Assembly (NCBI GenBank): GCA_018004935.1
Contig: JAGNBF010000012.1
Location: 40,109-104,108, forward strand
DNA length: 64,000 nucleotides
Direction: 5' to 3'
Source: Chloroflexota bacterium
Lineage (GTDB): Bacteria > Chloroflexota > Anaerolineae > Promineifilales > Promineifilaceae
This document shows, one piece after another, positions 25,905 to 34,267 of the stretch. The translations under genes were made by a program, and so were the position numbers. Under the pieces are notes generated by a model, which was not told the origin of the DNA, did no database searches, and saw nothing but the letters and a program-made list of their open reading frames with translations. Within the stretch, counting starts at the first letter, position 1, and each line of letters opens with the position of its first letter.

Positions 25905-27235
25905 TAACTACCCCCTTTCACCCTGGCCAAACCCTGCGTTTGACCACCTTCCAAATTGGCTCCGCTATGGCGGAAATCCTCACCGCCAGCGTCTGGAATC
26001 GGGTCATGGTTGTTGATTTACACATGGATGCCGCGCCCGTTGCCTTTCTACTGGCACTACAATATTTGCTCGTGCCCATTAGCCTGTGGGCCGGTCATCG
26101 TTCTGACACGGTGCGGCTGTGGGGAAGGCGGCGCACCTCGTATATCTGGTTGGGACGGGGACTGATGGTGTTGGCTTTGCCCTTGTTAGGGGTGAGTGTG
26201 CGTCGGTTTGAGGCGGGTGATATGACCTTCGGCTGGCTTCTGGCAACCCTCAGCTTTTTACTTTTTGGTGTGGGCAAACTCAGCTCTGGGGGTGTTTACC
26301 TGGCTCTGGTGCGTGAATCGGCCCCTCCAGAAAAACAAGGGGTAGCAATTGGTGTTGCCGAGACCATTCTCATCGCCTTTTTTGCCGTGTTTGGTTTTGG
26401 TTTTGGCCGCTGGATGGAAACCTATGATGAAATTGTTTTCTGGGAGATGATTTTGTTGGTGGCTGTGTTGGCCGGATTTTTCTGGTGGTTTGCTGTGGTG
26501 AGGGTAGAAAAAGCGGGTGTTTCCACCACCAATGTGCTGGGGCGCGAATCATTGCGGCAGACGGTGGCGAAATTCCGCCAGATTATAGCCGACCGCCGTA
26601 TTGCTCTGTTTTTCTTCTTTTTGGGCACGGCTACCTTCTTTGCCTGGATGCAAGATGCCATTTTGGAGCCTTTTGGGGGGCAGGTGTTGGGGATGACCAC
26701 GCAGGAGACAACCCGATTTACGGGTTATTGGGGTACGGGCACGATTCTTATGTTGTTGCTGGGTTTTGCTGTGTGGCGCCGACAAAAGCCAGAGGCCCAG
26801 GCCAGAAAAACAGGTATTGGCCTGACGATTATGGCGGTGGGGTTGCTCTTGTTGGGGTTGACTGCCTTTATGGCCCAGGCGCATTTATTGATGTTGGCTT
26901 TGCTTATTTTTGGGCTGGGGTTTGGTGTTTATACCTTTGGTGGTTTGAGTTTAATGGCGGTCATGTCACCAGATCGGGACGCGGCCGCGTACCTGGCTTT
27001 GTGGAGTGTGTGCGTTCTCCTTAGCAAAGGGGCTGGCACCGCTGTGGGCGGAGCGTTGCGTGATTTCTTCCTGGTCTTTTTTGCCCCGGCCACTGGTTAT
27101 GGACTGATATTCGTCATCGCGGGGGTAGGGTTATTGGTTGCCGTGTGGCTGTTACGCCAGGTAGATGTGCGGGGATTTGCCCGAGATAGCGGCCGCGTTT
27201 CCTTGAGTGAGGCGTTGGTCGCCAGTGCTGATTAA
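25898..27235 (+). CDS. PucC/BCH-type major facilitator transporter
   Basis: 445 residues with about twelve membrane helices. It matches the PucC (LhaA) family: WNRVMVVDLHMDAAPVAF near residue 33, HRSDTVRLWGRRRTSYIWLG near 67, and LVRESAPPEKQGVAIG near 138. In phototrophs these proteins help assemble light-harvesting complexes or move pigments. No photosynthesis gene is in the window, so its cargo here is unknown; tetrapyrroles or related pigments are a family-based guess. Translationally coupled to the upstream HTH gene. Confidence 0.87.
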   Translation: MLITTPFHPGQTLRLTTFQIGSAMAEILTASVWNRVMVVDLHMDAAPVAFLLALQYLLVPISLWAGHRSDTVRLWGRRRTSYIWLGRGLMVLALPLLGVSVRRFEAGDMTFGWLLATLSFLLFGVGKLSSGGVYLALVRESAPPEKQGVAIGVAETILIAFFAVFGFGFGRWMETYDEIVFWEMILLVAVLAGFFWWFAVVRVEKAGVSTTNVLGRESLRQTVAKFRQIIADRRIALFFFFLGTATFFAWMQDAILEPFGGQVLGMTTQETTRFTGYWGTGTILMLLLGFAVWRRQKPEAQARKTGIGLTIMAVGLLLLGLTAFMAQAHLLMLALLIFGLGFGVYTFGGLSLMAVMSPDRDAAAYLALWSVCVLLSKGAGTAVGGALRDFFLVFFAPATGYGLIFVIAGVGLLVAVWLLRQVDVRGFARDSGRVSLSEALVASAD

Positions 27236-27431
27236 CTAACGGTATACAAACTTCGGGGGCTTTGTAGCCCGCACCTGATCTCGCTCCTTAACCTTTTAGC
27301 TCTTTGGGAATTCAGGGGGTTGGCACCAGATGTACGGGCTGGTCTTGTGCTTGCCCAGTGTGGGCAACCACAAGGGTTGCCCACACCCCACGAAATCCCG
27401 AAGACCTACCCTTTTTATTTGTGGATGAGTC
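27236..27431. mobile_element. 106-bp element with TCTTyGGGA ends
   Basis: 27301-27406 begins TCTTTGGGAATTCAGGGGG and ends CACGAAATCCCGAAGA, an imperfect inverted repeat of about 17 bases. Sister copies are at 7824-7913 and 52136-52240. Confidence 0.72.
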
Positions 27432-28697
27432 ATGATGAAATCTGTTTTCCCTATTTTATTTGCCGTTGTACTGCTATCCTTATCTGCCTGTACTCCAACT
27501 GCCCAACCCTTACCGACCCTGGTCCCCCAGGCAACTATACCTCTTGAACTGCCCACCTTATTCCCTTCGCCCACAGCGACAACCCCTTCCACCCCTACCC
27601 CCCTCTTCACGCCGACTGTAACCCCTTACCCATCCCTAACCGTAACCAGCGTATCGGTTCCCCCTGCACTTGTTCTTAATCCCCATGTCACTTTCACGCC
27701 CACCCATTTGCTGGTGCTGACAAACCCCTCTGGCACAACCGGGAATACCCAATTAGTCGCTTATCCAATCGAGGAAAACGGCACTCCGCAAACAGCAATG
27801 GGCGTGATACTCATAGATTTACCTTCCACACCGCAATGTCAGTTAAGTGGTTTCAACCTATCCCCTGATAGCCATTATCTGGCGGTACGGAACCGCTGTG
27901 GTGATGGTGTAATAGATTTGACAACTCAACCAGTAGATAGCCTATCGGTACCGGCCCAACGATTTCTAAGTTGGTCGCCAGATGGGGAATGGCTACTTAT
28001 GTTCGAAACATCCTGGCGCGAAATTTGGCTTGTACCCGTTCAAGGGGGTGAACCGACCTATCTGGATATGCTTGAAGAGGGTTATACAGCCGTTTTTACC
28101 CCAGATGGGCAGGAAATCATCTATGCCACTTACAAGGGGCTGGGTTTTGGTAGTTCGTTAGGCGTGTTTGATTTAACCAGTGGCGATTTAACAGTCCAGC
28201 AAACCGAACCTGATAGGATATTCAGCCGTCCTATCTGGTCGCCGGATGGTCAGTACCTTGTTTACATTTTGATGCCTGACAGCAGTACCCCGTTTACGAC
28301 CGGGGAACTCTGGTTAGCTGATGCTCAGGGGCAACCGATTCGTCGCCTGGCGGAAGGGGTAGACACGGGGCATGGTTATCACCCTATTTGGATTGAGGAC
28401 GGGACTAAAGTTGTTTATGTACATCGGGAAAACCCTATGGGGAGTGAAGCGGATTATGAGGCCGAGGCTTTGCACAGCAATTTGTACGAAGTGGCGATTG
28501 CCGGGGGTGATCCCATGCCTTTAACACAGTTTAGCGAAACATTGGTGAAAGACCCGGCCTGGTTGCCCGGTGCAGAATTGTTGGCCTTTTCTGCCGGGGA
28601 CCAGGTATGGGTTGTGCGGCCGGGAAGATCACCAGAGAGGTTGGATTTGCCCGCGGCCGCGAACGGATACCCTCTTTGGATAACCTTACCACAGTAA
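27432..28697 (+). CDS. Lipoprotein with TolB/WD40-like beta-propeller
   Basis: 421 residues. The lipobox LSAC puts the lipidated cysteine at residue 20, followed by a Pro/Thr linker (SPTATTPSTPTPLFTPTVTP). The rest carries at least five PD40/TolB-type blades: SPDSHYLAV, SWSPDGEWLLM, TPDGQEIIYA, WSPDGQYLVYI and WIEDGTKVVYV. These propellers usually bind other proteins or peptides at the cell surface. The start is either of two adjacent ATGs at 27432 and 27435. No enzyme motif is visible. Confidence 0.88.
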   Translation: MMKSVFPILFAVVLLSLSACTPTAQPLPTLVPQATIPLELPTLFPSPTATTPSTPTPLFTPTVTPYPSLTVTSVSVPPALVLNPHVTFTPTHLLVLTNPSGTTGNTQLVAYPIEENGTPQTAMGVILIDLPSTPQCQLSGFNLSPDSHYLAVRNRCGDGVIDLTTQPVDSLSVPAQRFLSWSPDGEWLLMFETSWREIWLVPVQGGEPTYLDMLEEGYTAVFTPDGQEIIYATYKGLGFGSSLGVFDLTSGDLTVQQTEPDRIFSRPIWSPDGQYLVYILMPDSSTPFTTGELWLADAQGQPIRRLAEGVDTGHGYHPIWIEDGTKVVYVHRENPMGSEADYEAEALHSNLYEVAIAGGDPMPLTQFSETLVKDPAWLPGAELLAFSAGDQVWVVRPGRSPERLDLPAAANGYPLWITLPQ

Positions 28698-28719
28698 ACG
28701 GGGTCTCTTTTTTCAATGA

Positions 28720-28923
28720 CATTCTGACTTACCCGAACACAGCCTCAAAAGCAGTGATATTGGCACGGTTGGGCTGGTGCTTGCGTTGAGGAAGGGGTAT
28801 GAGGTGGAGTCTATGAGCCTGGATGGGGAAACGGTAGCGGTGGTGTCACTGCTGGAGCGCGAGGTTCGACCGATTGGGCGGCGGGAAATTGCTCATGCGC
28901 GGCCGCTGGCTGTGCCGTACTAA
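28720..28923 (+). pseudogene. 5'-truncated DUF4926-type gene
   Basis: The frame begins after a TGA at 28717 and reads LPEHSLKSSDIGTVGLVLAL, then GYEVESMSLDGETVAVVSLL, and ends at 28923. This matches DUF4926, which normally starts about ten residues further upstream with a Met. The bases just upstream contain ATGACATTCTGA, in a different frame, so the N-terminus is lost or shifted by an indel. DUF4926 proteins occur in toxin-antitoxin-like pairs. One internal ATG at 28813 could restart a 36-residue peptide. Confidence 0.6.
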
Positions 28924-28942
28924 TGCCTAAACGCGGAGAATT

Positions 28943-29104
28943 CTAGGTGAGCGAAAGGTTAGCGTGGGGATGGGTTCTTCGGGGTAAATTTTCGTCCAGG
29001 ATCGTAGCCATGAGTTCACTGACTTCCTGATGGCGTGTTTGGGCGACGCGGCGGGCATGGGCATATAACTTTTCTGAAATATCAACCGTTGTGGTGGCTA
29101 ACAT
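28943..29104 (-). CDS. Short antitoxin-like protein
   Basis: 53 residues: the N-terminus TTTVDISEKLYAHARRVAQT and ELMATILDENL resembles the start of VapB/CopG-type antitoxins that bind DNA as ribbon-helix-helix or helical dimers. AGGTGA precedes the ATG. No toxin gene adjoins it, and the C-terminus is short, so it may be a remnant. It lies at the left edge of the AT-rich island. Confidence in being expressed is modest. Confidence 0.45.
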   Translation of the reverse strand: MLATTTVDISEKLYAHARRVAQTRHQEVSELMATILDENLPRRTHPHANLSLT

Positions 29105-29328
29105 AAGCGTTCACCTCTTTGGTAGGGTAAGCACGGGAGAATATTTTAGCATGGGTCGCGGCCGCGTGTCTCTTTCAGCTTCTTATCCTTCTACAGGCTC
29201 CTGTCATTCTATACTTCATGTTGTGACAGTTCAACAATATTGGAAATTCAACCTGGAATGCCATATACTTAACCATCGGTATTTAGTCAGTTCTATTCAC
29301 AAAGCGGTTCAAGGAATAAGGTGGCTTA
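29105..29328. other. Left junction of the AT-rich island
   Basis: 224 bases without a gene. A GCGGCCGC octamer at 29158 is the last host-type mark before the island; base composition falls sharply after about 29210. No clear attachment-site repeat is visible on comparing it with 32335-32450. Confidence 0.4.
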
Positions 29329-30423
29329 ATGAGCCAAAATCAATCTGTACAGGATGTACCTGTCATACAGCTCAAGTTTGATCCTGAAAACCCCCGTCTA
29401 CCATCAACAAGTGTAGATGGTAATGATGAACAAGCGGTAATTCGCTGGATGCTAGAGGATGCCAGTATCATCGAATTAATGCTATCCATCGGTGAAAGAG
29501 GATATTTCTCTGGTGAAGCACTTCTTGTTGTGCCCAATAAGGATAGTACAGGCCAATATACAGTCATTGAAGGCAATCGCCGCCTCACAGCCGTGAAATT
29601 GCTCTTGAACCCAGAACTAGCACCGATTCGCCAAAGGTCTGTTCAGCAGGTGAGTGATGATTCATACTTTAAACCTGACCGATTACCGGTTATTGTTTTC
29701 AATGAACGCGATGACATTTTGTACTACCTGGGTTATCGCCATATCACAGGCATTAAAACATGGGGAGCACTAGCCAAAGCTAAGTATCTAAATCAACTCA
29801 TAAAATCTATGGGCGAAGGTAATCCCCAAGTGCAGTATAAAGCGTTGGCCAAAATTATTGGGAGCCGAGCAAGTACTGTCGCAAAAACTCTAGCAGGCTA
29901 TGCTGTTTATGAAGTTATTCATGAAAATCGCTATTTCAATATTAAAGATTTAGACGAGGAGTCTATTGATTTTGCTGTACTTACAACAGCCCTAAATTAC
30001 CCTAATTTTCCAAAGCATTTGGGAATGGAAAGTAACCAAGATCGTTCCCTACAGTCACTCAACTTAAATCATCTCCGTGAGGTCACATCTTGGCTATATG
30101 AGAAAGTAAATGAAGGCAAGACGCGACTTGGTGAATCACGCAAATTAGGCGATTTAAATAGTGTACTAGGTGAACCGAAAGCATTGGAGCGATTTCGCAA
30201 CGGTGAACCTTTAGCAATCGCTGTATTGTATACAGAAAAACCAGCGGAAGCTTTTCATAAAGCTATCTTAGAGGCCAAGTCCCGTTTGGAATTAGCTAGA
30301 GATTATATTCACTTGATTGACCATCCAACGACAGCACATTCTGAATTTTTGCTAGAGATCCAGAAACTTGCTCGTCTATTAAAGAATGTTGTTGATGAAG
30401 CCTTAGTTAATTCGGAATTGTAA
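29329..30423 (+). CDS. ParB/Srx-fold protein of the AT-rich island
   Basis: 364 residues. The N-terminal 110 residues match the ParB/sulfiredoxin fold: VPVIQLKFDPENPRLP, then YTVIEGNRRLTAVKLLLNPE, the ParB-type G-N-R-R loop, which in chromosome-partition ParB binds CTP. The rest is helical with no recognised domain; RASTVAKTLAGYAVYEVI reads like a helix-turn-helix segment. ParB-fold proteins of this size are frequent beside DNA methyltransferases in defence and mobile islands, where their role is unclear. First gene of a three-gene unit, 22 bases ahead of the next. Base composition is far lower in GC than the neighbours. Confidence 0.75.
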   Translation: MSQNQSVQDVPVIQLKFDPENPRLPSTSVDGNDEQAVIRWMLEDASIIELMLSIGERGYFSGEALLVVPNKDSTGQYTVIEGNRRLTAVKLLLNPELAPIRQRSVQQVSDDSYFKPDRLPVIVFNERDDILYYLGYRHITGIKTWGALAKAKYLNQLIKSMGEGNPQVQYKALAKIIGSRASTVAKTLAGYAVYEVIHENRYFNIKDLDEESIDFAVLTTALNYPNFPKHLGMESNQDRSLQSLNLNHLREVTSWLYEKVNEGKTRLGESRKLGDLNSVLGEPKALERFRNGEPLAIAVLYTEKPAEAFHKAILEAKSRLELARDYIHLIDHPTTAHSEFLLEIQKLARLLKNVVDEALVNSEL

Positions 30424-30445
30424 AGTCAAAAGAGGTATCGTCTTC

Positions 30446-31423
30446 ATGAATCTCGATAACTTGCCAAGAAAGAATTCGGCTGATCATATATGGGTTGATT
30501 ACATTGAATTATTATGCTTGTTCAATCGGGACGGAATTGTTACAAAGGCAGATGTATTAGATCGAAGACGGGATGAGGCTGACTTTTATGTGGATACAGA
30601 AGAAGCTGAAGATAATTGGGAAGAAATGCCGGTCAGCGAAGTGAAAGACGTTGAAGAACGTGAAGTTGATGATTGGTTCCGACATCTAAGCTATCGTCAG
30701 GGTGTTTTTCATGATTTTTACCCCTTCTTGGTGGGAAGTGATGGTCAAACGTGTTATCGACATGAATCCTTATCGGAAAAACATAAATTCTATATTTTCT
30801 TATTACTGGCCTCAAATCTTCGGTACTTCTCAGGGCGACATCATAGCCTTACCCGAACCTTTGAAATAGTAAGTTGGGCAGCCCTGAAAGAGTTTTTACC
30901 TGCGTCTGCTGAAGTACATATTTTCCGTCCAGTTAGTGAAATGCGAACATCGCAACAACGTTATGTAGGAAATTTATGGAATAGGATGAATATACTTGCT
31001 ACCGATTTAAGAGAAAGACTAAGGATCGAACAAATACATTTATCCCCAAATGATTCAGGAGATGGTGGATTAGACATTGTAGGATGGGTTCCGACTGGTA
31101 ATGATAGCACAGGTGGACTTTTGTGTGTTTTTGCTCAATGTGCTTGTACAAATGATTGGGTAGATAAACAACACTCTTCAGGTGTGCAAGCTTGGGGTGC
31201 AAAATTGACGTTTACTTGCCCGCCTTCAAACATGGTCTTTATTCCTTTTTGTTTTCGTAACGCAGGTGGAGAATGGTTCACGCCCCATGATATACACGGG
31301 AGCATTTTAGTTGATCGTGTTCGACTCGTTTACTTTCTCCGGGAGAATTATCCAATCTGGATGACATTTTCCGCATACCAATTTATTGAAGAACAGCTTA
31401 GGCGAAATGAGGCATTGGTATGA
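30446..31423 (+). CDS. Uncharacterised island protein, nuclease-like C-terminus
   Basis: 325 residues. I do not recognise the family. The N-terminal half is acidic (DVEEREVDDW). In the C-terminal half, SGDGGLDIVGWVPTGND followed by LLCVFAQCACTNDW resembles the D...QxK core of Mrr-type PD-(D/E)XK nucleases, with Cys-Ala-Cys in place of the usual lysine. A PFCFRNAG segment follows. It starts after AGAGG and its stop overlaps the methyltransferase start by four bases (ATGA), so the two are made together. In that position a restriction endonuclease is the obvious expectation, but this is an inference. Confidence 0.6.
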   Translation: MNLDNLPRKNSADHIWVDYIELLCLFNRDGIVTKADVLDRRRDEADFYVDTEEAEDNWEEMPVSEVKDVEEREVDDWFRHLSYRQGVFHDFYPFLVGSDGQTCYRHESLSEKHKFYIFLLLASNLRYFSGRHHSLTRTFEIVSWAALKEFLPASAEVHIFRPVSEMRTSQQRYVGNLWNRMNILATDLRERLRIEQIHLSPNDSGDGGLDIVGWVPTGNDSTGGLLCVFAQCACTNDWVDKQHSSGVQAWGAKLTFTCPPSNMVFIPFCFRNAGGEWFTPHDIHGSILVDRVRLVYFLRENYPIWMTFSAYQFIEEQLRRNEALV

Positions 31424-32334
31424 AGATGAAAGTTGCCTCGTTTTTCTCAGGTATTGGCGGGTTTGAATTAGGCCTGGAAAAAGCAGGGATGGAAGTTGTG
31501 TTTCAGTGCGAGATAGATAGATTCAACCATAAAATTTTACAAAACCATTGGCCCAATGTACCTTGCCATTATGATATTAAAACTCTTGAAGAAACATGTA
31601 TACCTGAGAGTGATGTTTGGTGTGCCGGGTTTCCCTGTCAGGATGTCTCACTGGCTAACAATGGCAAACGGGATGGATTGAATGGCAAAAGGAGTGGGCT
31701 TTTTCATGAATTCAAACGAATTGTCGAACAACGACGCCCTAAATGGGTCGTACTTGAAAATGTACCTGGACTCCTCAGCAGTCAAAAGGGGGAAGATTTC
31801 CGAACCGTCGTCGGATCGTTGGATGAACTCGGGTATGGTGTGGCATGGAGAATATTCGATGCAAAATTCTTTGGAACACCTCAACGTCGTCGTCGAGTGT
31901 TCATTGTCGCAAGTTATCAATCTCCATGTGCCATTGAGGTACTTTTTAATAACGAGCGAACTCCAGTCTCTACTTCAGCGGGCGAAAGCACGCAACAAGC
32001 CGCTAGCAACCGATCTGGAAAACTTGATCCAGAAGCAATTGTCTATTCTATCCAGAATGCCGCAATTGGAAGAATACATACTTCTGGCCCGCAGGGGAAA
32101 GGATACAGAAGCGATGGAGAAACTTGGACACTTGACTCAAGGGGAAGAGGCGATGTTGTTTGTTCGCCATCTTGCCCCTTCGGAATACGAGAAGTTGCAG
32201 ATGTTCCCGCAGGACTGGACAAACGTAGGTACCGAAGTTTAGGTAATGCTGTCAATGTGGCAGTTGCTGAATGGATTGGAAGAAGGATTCTTGAAGTAGA
32301 ACAACAACAGTTCATTCACTCCCTTTCGCACTAA
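31420..32334 (+). CDS. DNA (cytosine-5) methyltransferase, with two compensating frame shifts
   Basis: 304 residues as read in one frame. The order of C5-methyltransferase motifs is clear: FFSGIGGFELGLEKAG (motif I, near residue 5), WCAGFPCQDVS with the catalytic cysteine (motif IV), VVLENVPGLL (VI), FFGTPQRRRRVFIVAS (VIII) and RYRSLGNAVNVAVAEWIGRR (X). The conserved stretch normally just before motif X is missing in this frame; it appears in the shifted frame at about 32159-32226 (VRHLAPSEYEKLQMFPQDWT). One indel near 32158-32164 and a second near 32222-32228 restore the frame. The recognition sequence is unknown. Confidence 0.88.
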   Translation: MKMKVASFFSGIGGFELGLEKAGMEVVFQCEIDRFNHKILQNHWPNVPCHYDIKTLEETCIPESDVWCAGFPCQDVSLANNGKRDGLNGKRSGLFHEFKRIVEQRRPKWVVLENVPGLLSSQKGEDFRTVVGSLDELGYGVAWRIFDAKFFGTPQRRRRVFIVASYQSPCAIEVLFNNERTPVSTSAGESTQQAASNRSGKLDPEAIVYSIQNAAIGRIHTSGPQGKGYRSDGETWTLDSRGRGDVVCSPSCPFGIREVADVPAGLDKRRYRSLGNAVNVAVAEWIGRRILEVEQQQFIHSLSH

Positions 32335-32335
32335 T

Positions 32336-32425
32336 ACTGAAATAGCCGAACCGGAAGAGGGGCTGACAGATGAGTTGCGAGCACGAATAGAGGGCAAAAT
32401 CGCGGCCGCAACCCACCCCCAATAA
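32336..32425 (+). pseudogene. 3' fragment of an unidentified host-type gene
   Basis: A frame that ends at 32425 reads TEIAEPEEGLTDELRARIEG then KIAAATHPQ and stop. It carries a GCGGCCGC octamer, unlike the island just upstream, and reads like the natural C-terminus of an alpha-helical protein. It has no start of its own and overlaps no other gene. It may be the tail of a gene interrupted by the island; the front part is not visible at the left edge. Confidence 0.35.
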
Positions 32426-32451
32426 CCAATGACCAATAACGCCCGTCCAAC

Positions 32452-32757
32452 TCAGTTGCGCCGGGCCAACCACCGCGCTAATGATGATGGGCTTTCCATT
32501 GACCGTTTACCCAATAACAACCCTTCAACCCCAATATCCTCATCCAAATCAGGCCAGTGAATGCCGTAGCCTGCACCGCTAATCTCAAAATTAGCCCGTT
32601 CTTCCGGTGTACCGTAGGCGAGACGCGGATACCAACCAATCGGCACGGCAATTGTCCGCCCATCTTCCAGGTCTACGGATAAAGTGTCATCAGTCAGAGA
32701 CACATCTATTGCTCTAGGTGTTGTCAGCGTCGCGGCCGCAAAAGTCATCCCATTCAT
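32452..32757 (-). CDS. DUF2442 protein
   Basis: 101 residues from the ATG at 32757; a second in-frame ATG at 32748 is also possible. The domain is unmistakable: LSVDLEDGRTIAVPIGWYPR, then GAGYGIHWPDLDEDIGVEGL and GKRSMESPSSLARWL. DUF2442 proteins pair with DUF4160 proteins, and the pair is suspected to be a toxin-antitoxin or NADase-type defence module without firm proof. The start lies inside the 3' end of the upstream DUF4160 gene, as is usual for the pair, with GGAG ten bases ahead. Confidence 0.9.
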   Translation of the reverse strand: MNGMTFAAATLTTPRAIDVSLTDDTLSVDLEDGRTIAVPIGWYPRLAYGTPEERANFEISGAGYGIHWPDLDEDIGVEGLLLGKRSMESPSSLARWLARRN

Positions 32758-32968
32758 TTCGGAGCGTCTCCAGATTTTCTCGGATAATGCGTTCAATGTC
32801 CCGAAGTTCATTACGTCGAAAGCCATGATTGTCGGCCAGTGCTACGTCGGGGTCAAGCCAAAATTTTGCACTCAACTGACCCCGATCCACATGGGTATGA
32901 CGAGGCTCAGCACAATCGTAAGAGTAAAAATAGAAGCGGTATGGCCCAGTTCGTAGTGTTGTAGGCAT
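32714..32968 (-). CDS. DUF4160 protein
   Basis: 84 residues with the full DUF4160 pattern: RTGPYRFYFYSYDCAEPRHT near the start, then AKFWLDPDVALADNHGFRRN and ELRDIERIIRENLE. It lies directly upstream of, and overlaps by about 44 bases, the DUF2442 gene, so both are translated from one message. The function of the pair is not established. GCGGCCGC at 32732 falls in the overlap, so this module has host-type sequence composition, unlike the island to its left. Confidence 0.9.
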   Translation of the reverse strand: MPTTLRTGPYRFYFYSYDCAEPRHTHVDRGQLSAKFWLDPDVALADNHGFRRNELRDIERIIRENLETLRNEWDDFCGRDADNT

Positions 32969-33034
32969 AAGGACCTGCTTAGACGATTCTCCCTTTCAGT
33001 ATAGAAAGGTATCCCAGTCTGTCAAGCCAGATTT

Positions 33035-34183
33035 TCAACGTGCATAGCCCGTCATTTCTACATAACCTTGTGCCGTCACCGGCTCCCCGTTCAATGTGCC
33101 GGTGAACGAAGACGCCCCTTCCCAGTAGGTCGTGGAAACGTTAAGTTCCTGGTTGGGCATCAAGGCCGACCCTTCCAACTCTAGCCCAATCGTGTCCAGC
33201 GTGATACGCCAGCCGATGGGGTATTCCGCGCCGCTGGTAGGACTCGTCCAGGTGTCCAACGGCTCCATCTGCCAATCAGCCAGCGTCAGATGGGTCACAT
33301 TGCCCTGTGGATCAATCCAACTGCCCGACGAAAACGGCTCCAACGTGCCATCCTCGCGCCGAATCTGGAAAAACATCAGGGCGTAATCGTTGTCCAACTG
33401 GATGGAGTACCAATCCCAGCCCACCGACCCCTCGCTTAACGCGCTGGTGCTGTATTCGTGATCCTTCCAACTCTCCCCCGTTACGGCAAACGATTCGCCA
33501 TTCACGGTGATCGTTCCGGCGGAGTCCAGCCCGATGAGGGAGTAGTAGTAGGAAGCGTTGCCCGGCGCACCCCCTTTGGCACTCAATCCCTCATCGCCAT
33601 GCAAAACACGCGGCCGCGTTTCCGTCACCACCAGCTCTAACGTCGTCATCTCCCCCTGAGCCAATAACCGCACCTGGCCCGGCCCCACCTCTTCCGCCTG
33701 CCAGTTGTTCAACCAGATGTGATACGGCTCCGCCTGCGCTCCGGCCAACGCGGCCGCGCCCCGGCTAAACTGCTCCTCAGCATAAAACTGCCCCTCGGCA
33801 ATGTCGCTAATGGTGAAATGGGCCAGATACACCTGATTGGTACGCCAATCCGAGCCGTCTTCTCCCGCCTCAAACTGGTTTTCGGGAACCAGCGCACTGC
33901 GGAAGAAGGTCAACTGATAACCAAACTGCCGCCCCTCGGCGGTTTGCAGGTTGCCGGTGTAATACCACCATTCGGTCTGGTAGTCGGGATGAGGCCCCAA
34001 ATCACGCGGGAATTCCATCACCCCCGGCTCCAGGGCCTGGGCAAACCCCGCCGTGTTGGGTTGGGCTAACTGGGAGATGAGGGATGGCGCGGCCGCGGCC
34101 GCGTCTTCATCACCCCTCTGCCCCAGCCAAAAAGCCAGCGCTACCAGCAAAACAAAGGTAAGGAAAATGAGAAATCGTTTCAT
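33035..34183 (-). CDS. AttH/carotenoid 1,2-hydratase-like lipocalin protein
   Basis: 382 residues from the ATG at 34183; the frame extends to a GTG at 34219 only through an intergenic repeat. An N-terminal hydrophobic segment (FLIFLTFVLLVALAFWLG) anchors or exports it. The body has the AttH/CrtC double-lipocalin pattern: DYQTEWWYYTGNLQTAEGRQ and FGYQLTFFRSAL near residues 70-100, and TGESWKDHEYSTSAL then GWDWYSIQLD near 235. Third gene of an apparent ABC-exporter operon that mirrors attEFGH of Agrobacterium. It probably binds or modifies a hydrophobic exported substrate; the chemistry is not shown by sequence. Confidence 0.85.
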   Translation of the reverse strand: MKRFLIFLTFVLLVALAFWLGQRGDEDAAAAAPSLISQLAQPNTAGFAQALEPGVMEFPRDLGPHPDYQTEWWYYTGNLQTAEGRQFGYQLTFFRSALVPENQFEAGEDGSDWRTNQVYLAHFTISDIAEGQFYAEEQFSRGAAALAGAQAEPYHIWLNNWQAEEVGPGQVRLLAQGEMTTLELVVTETRPRVLHGDEGLSAKGGAPGNASYYYSLIGLDSAGTITVNGESFAVTGESWKDHEYSTSALSEGSVGWDWYSIQLDNDYALMFFQIRREDGTLEPFSSGSWIDPQGNVTHLTLADWQMEPLDTWTSPTSGAEYPIGWRITLDTIGLELEGSALMPNQELNVSTTYWEGASSFTGTLNGEPVTAQGYVEMTGYAR

Positions 34184-34267
34184 TATTTTTGTTGGTACAC
34201 GGATGGACACGGATTTCACGGATTAAGAAGAAAAATCCGTGTCCATCCGTGAAATCCGTGTACTAAA
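34184..34267. repeat. Inverted repeat of the CACGGATTTC type
   Basis: 34197-34229 (TACACGGATGGACACGGATT onwards) is complementary to 34235-34262 (AATCCGTGTCCATCCGTGAA onwards). It can fold into a long hairpin between two genes of the operon and may set their relative expression. The same motif recurs at 37733-37800 and 37922-37940. Confidence 0.75.

Noticed and set aside
25898..27235. Evidence that the organism is phototrophic
   Set aside because: A PucC-family protein alone is not enough; no pigment or reaction-centre gene is present.
31682..32242. A separate 186-residue plus-strand protein inside the methyltransferase
   Set aside because: Most of it is the shadow frame. Only its end matches the methyltransferase family, which is better explained by two compensating indels.
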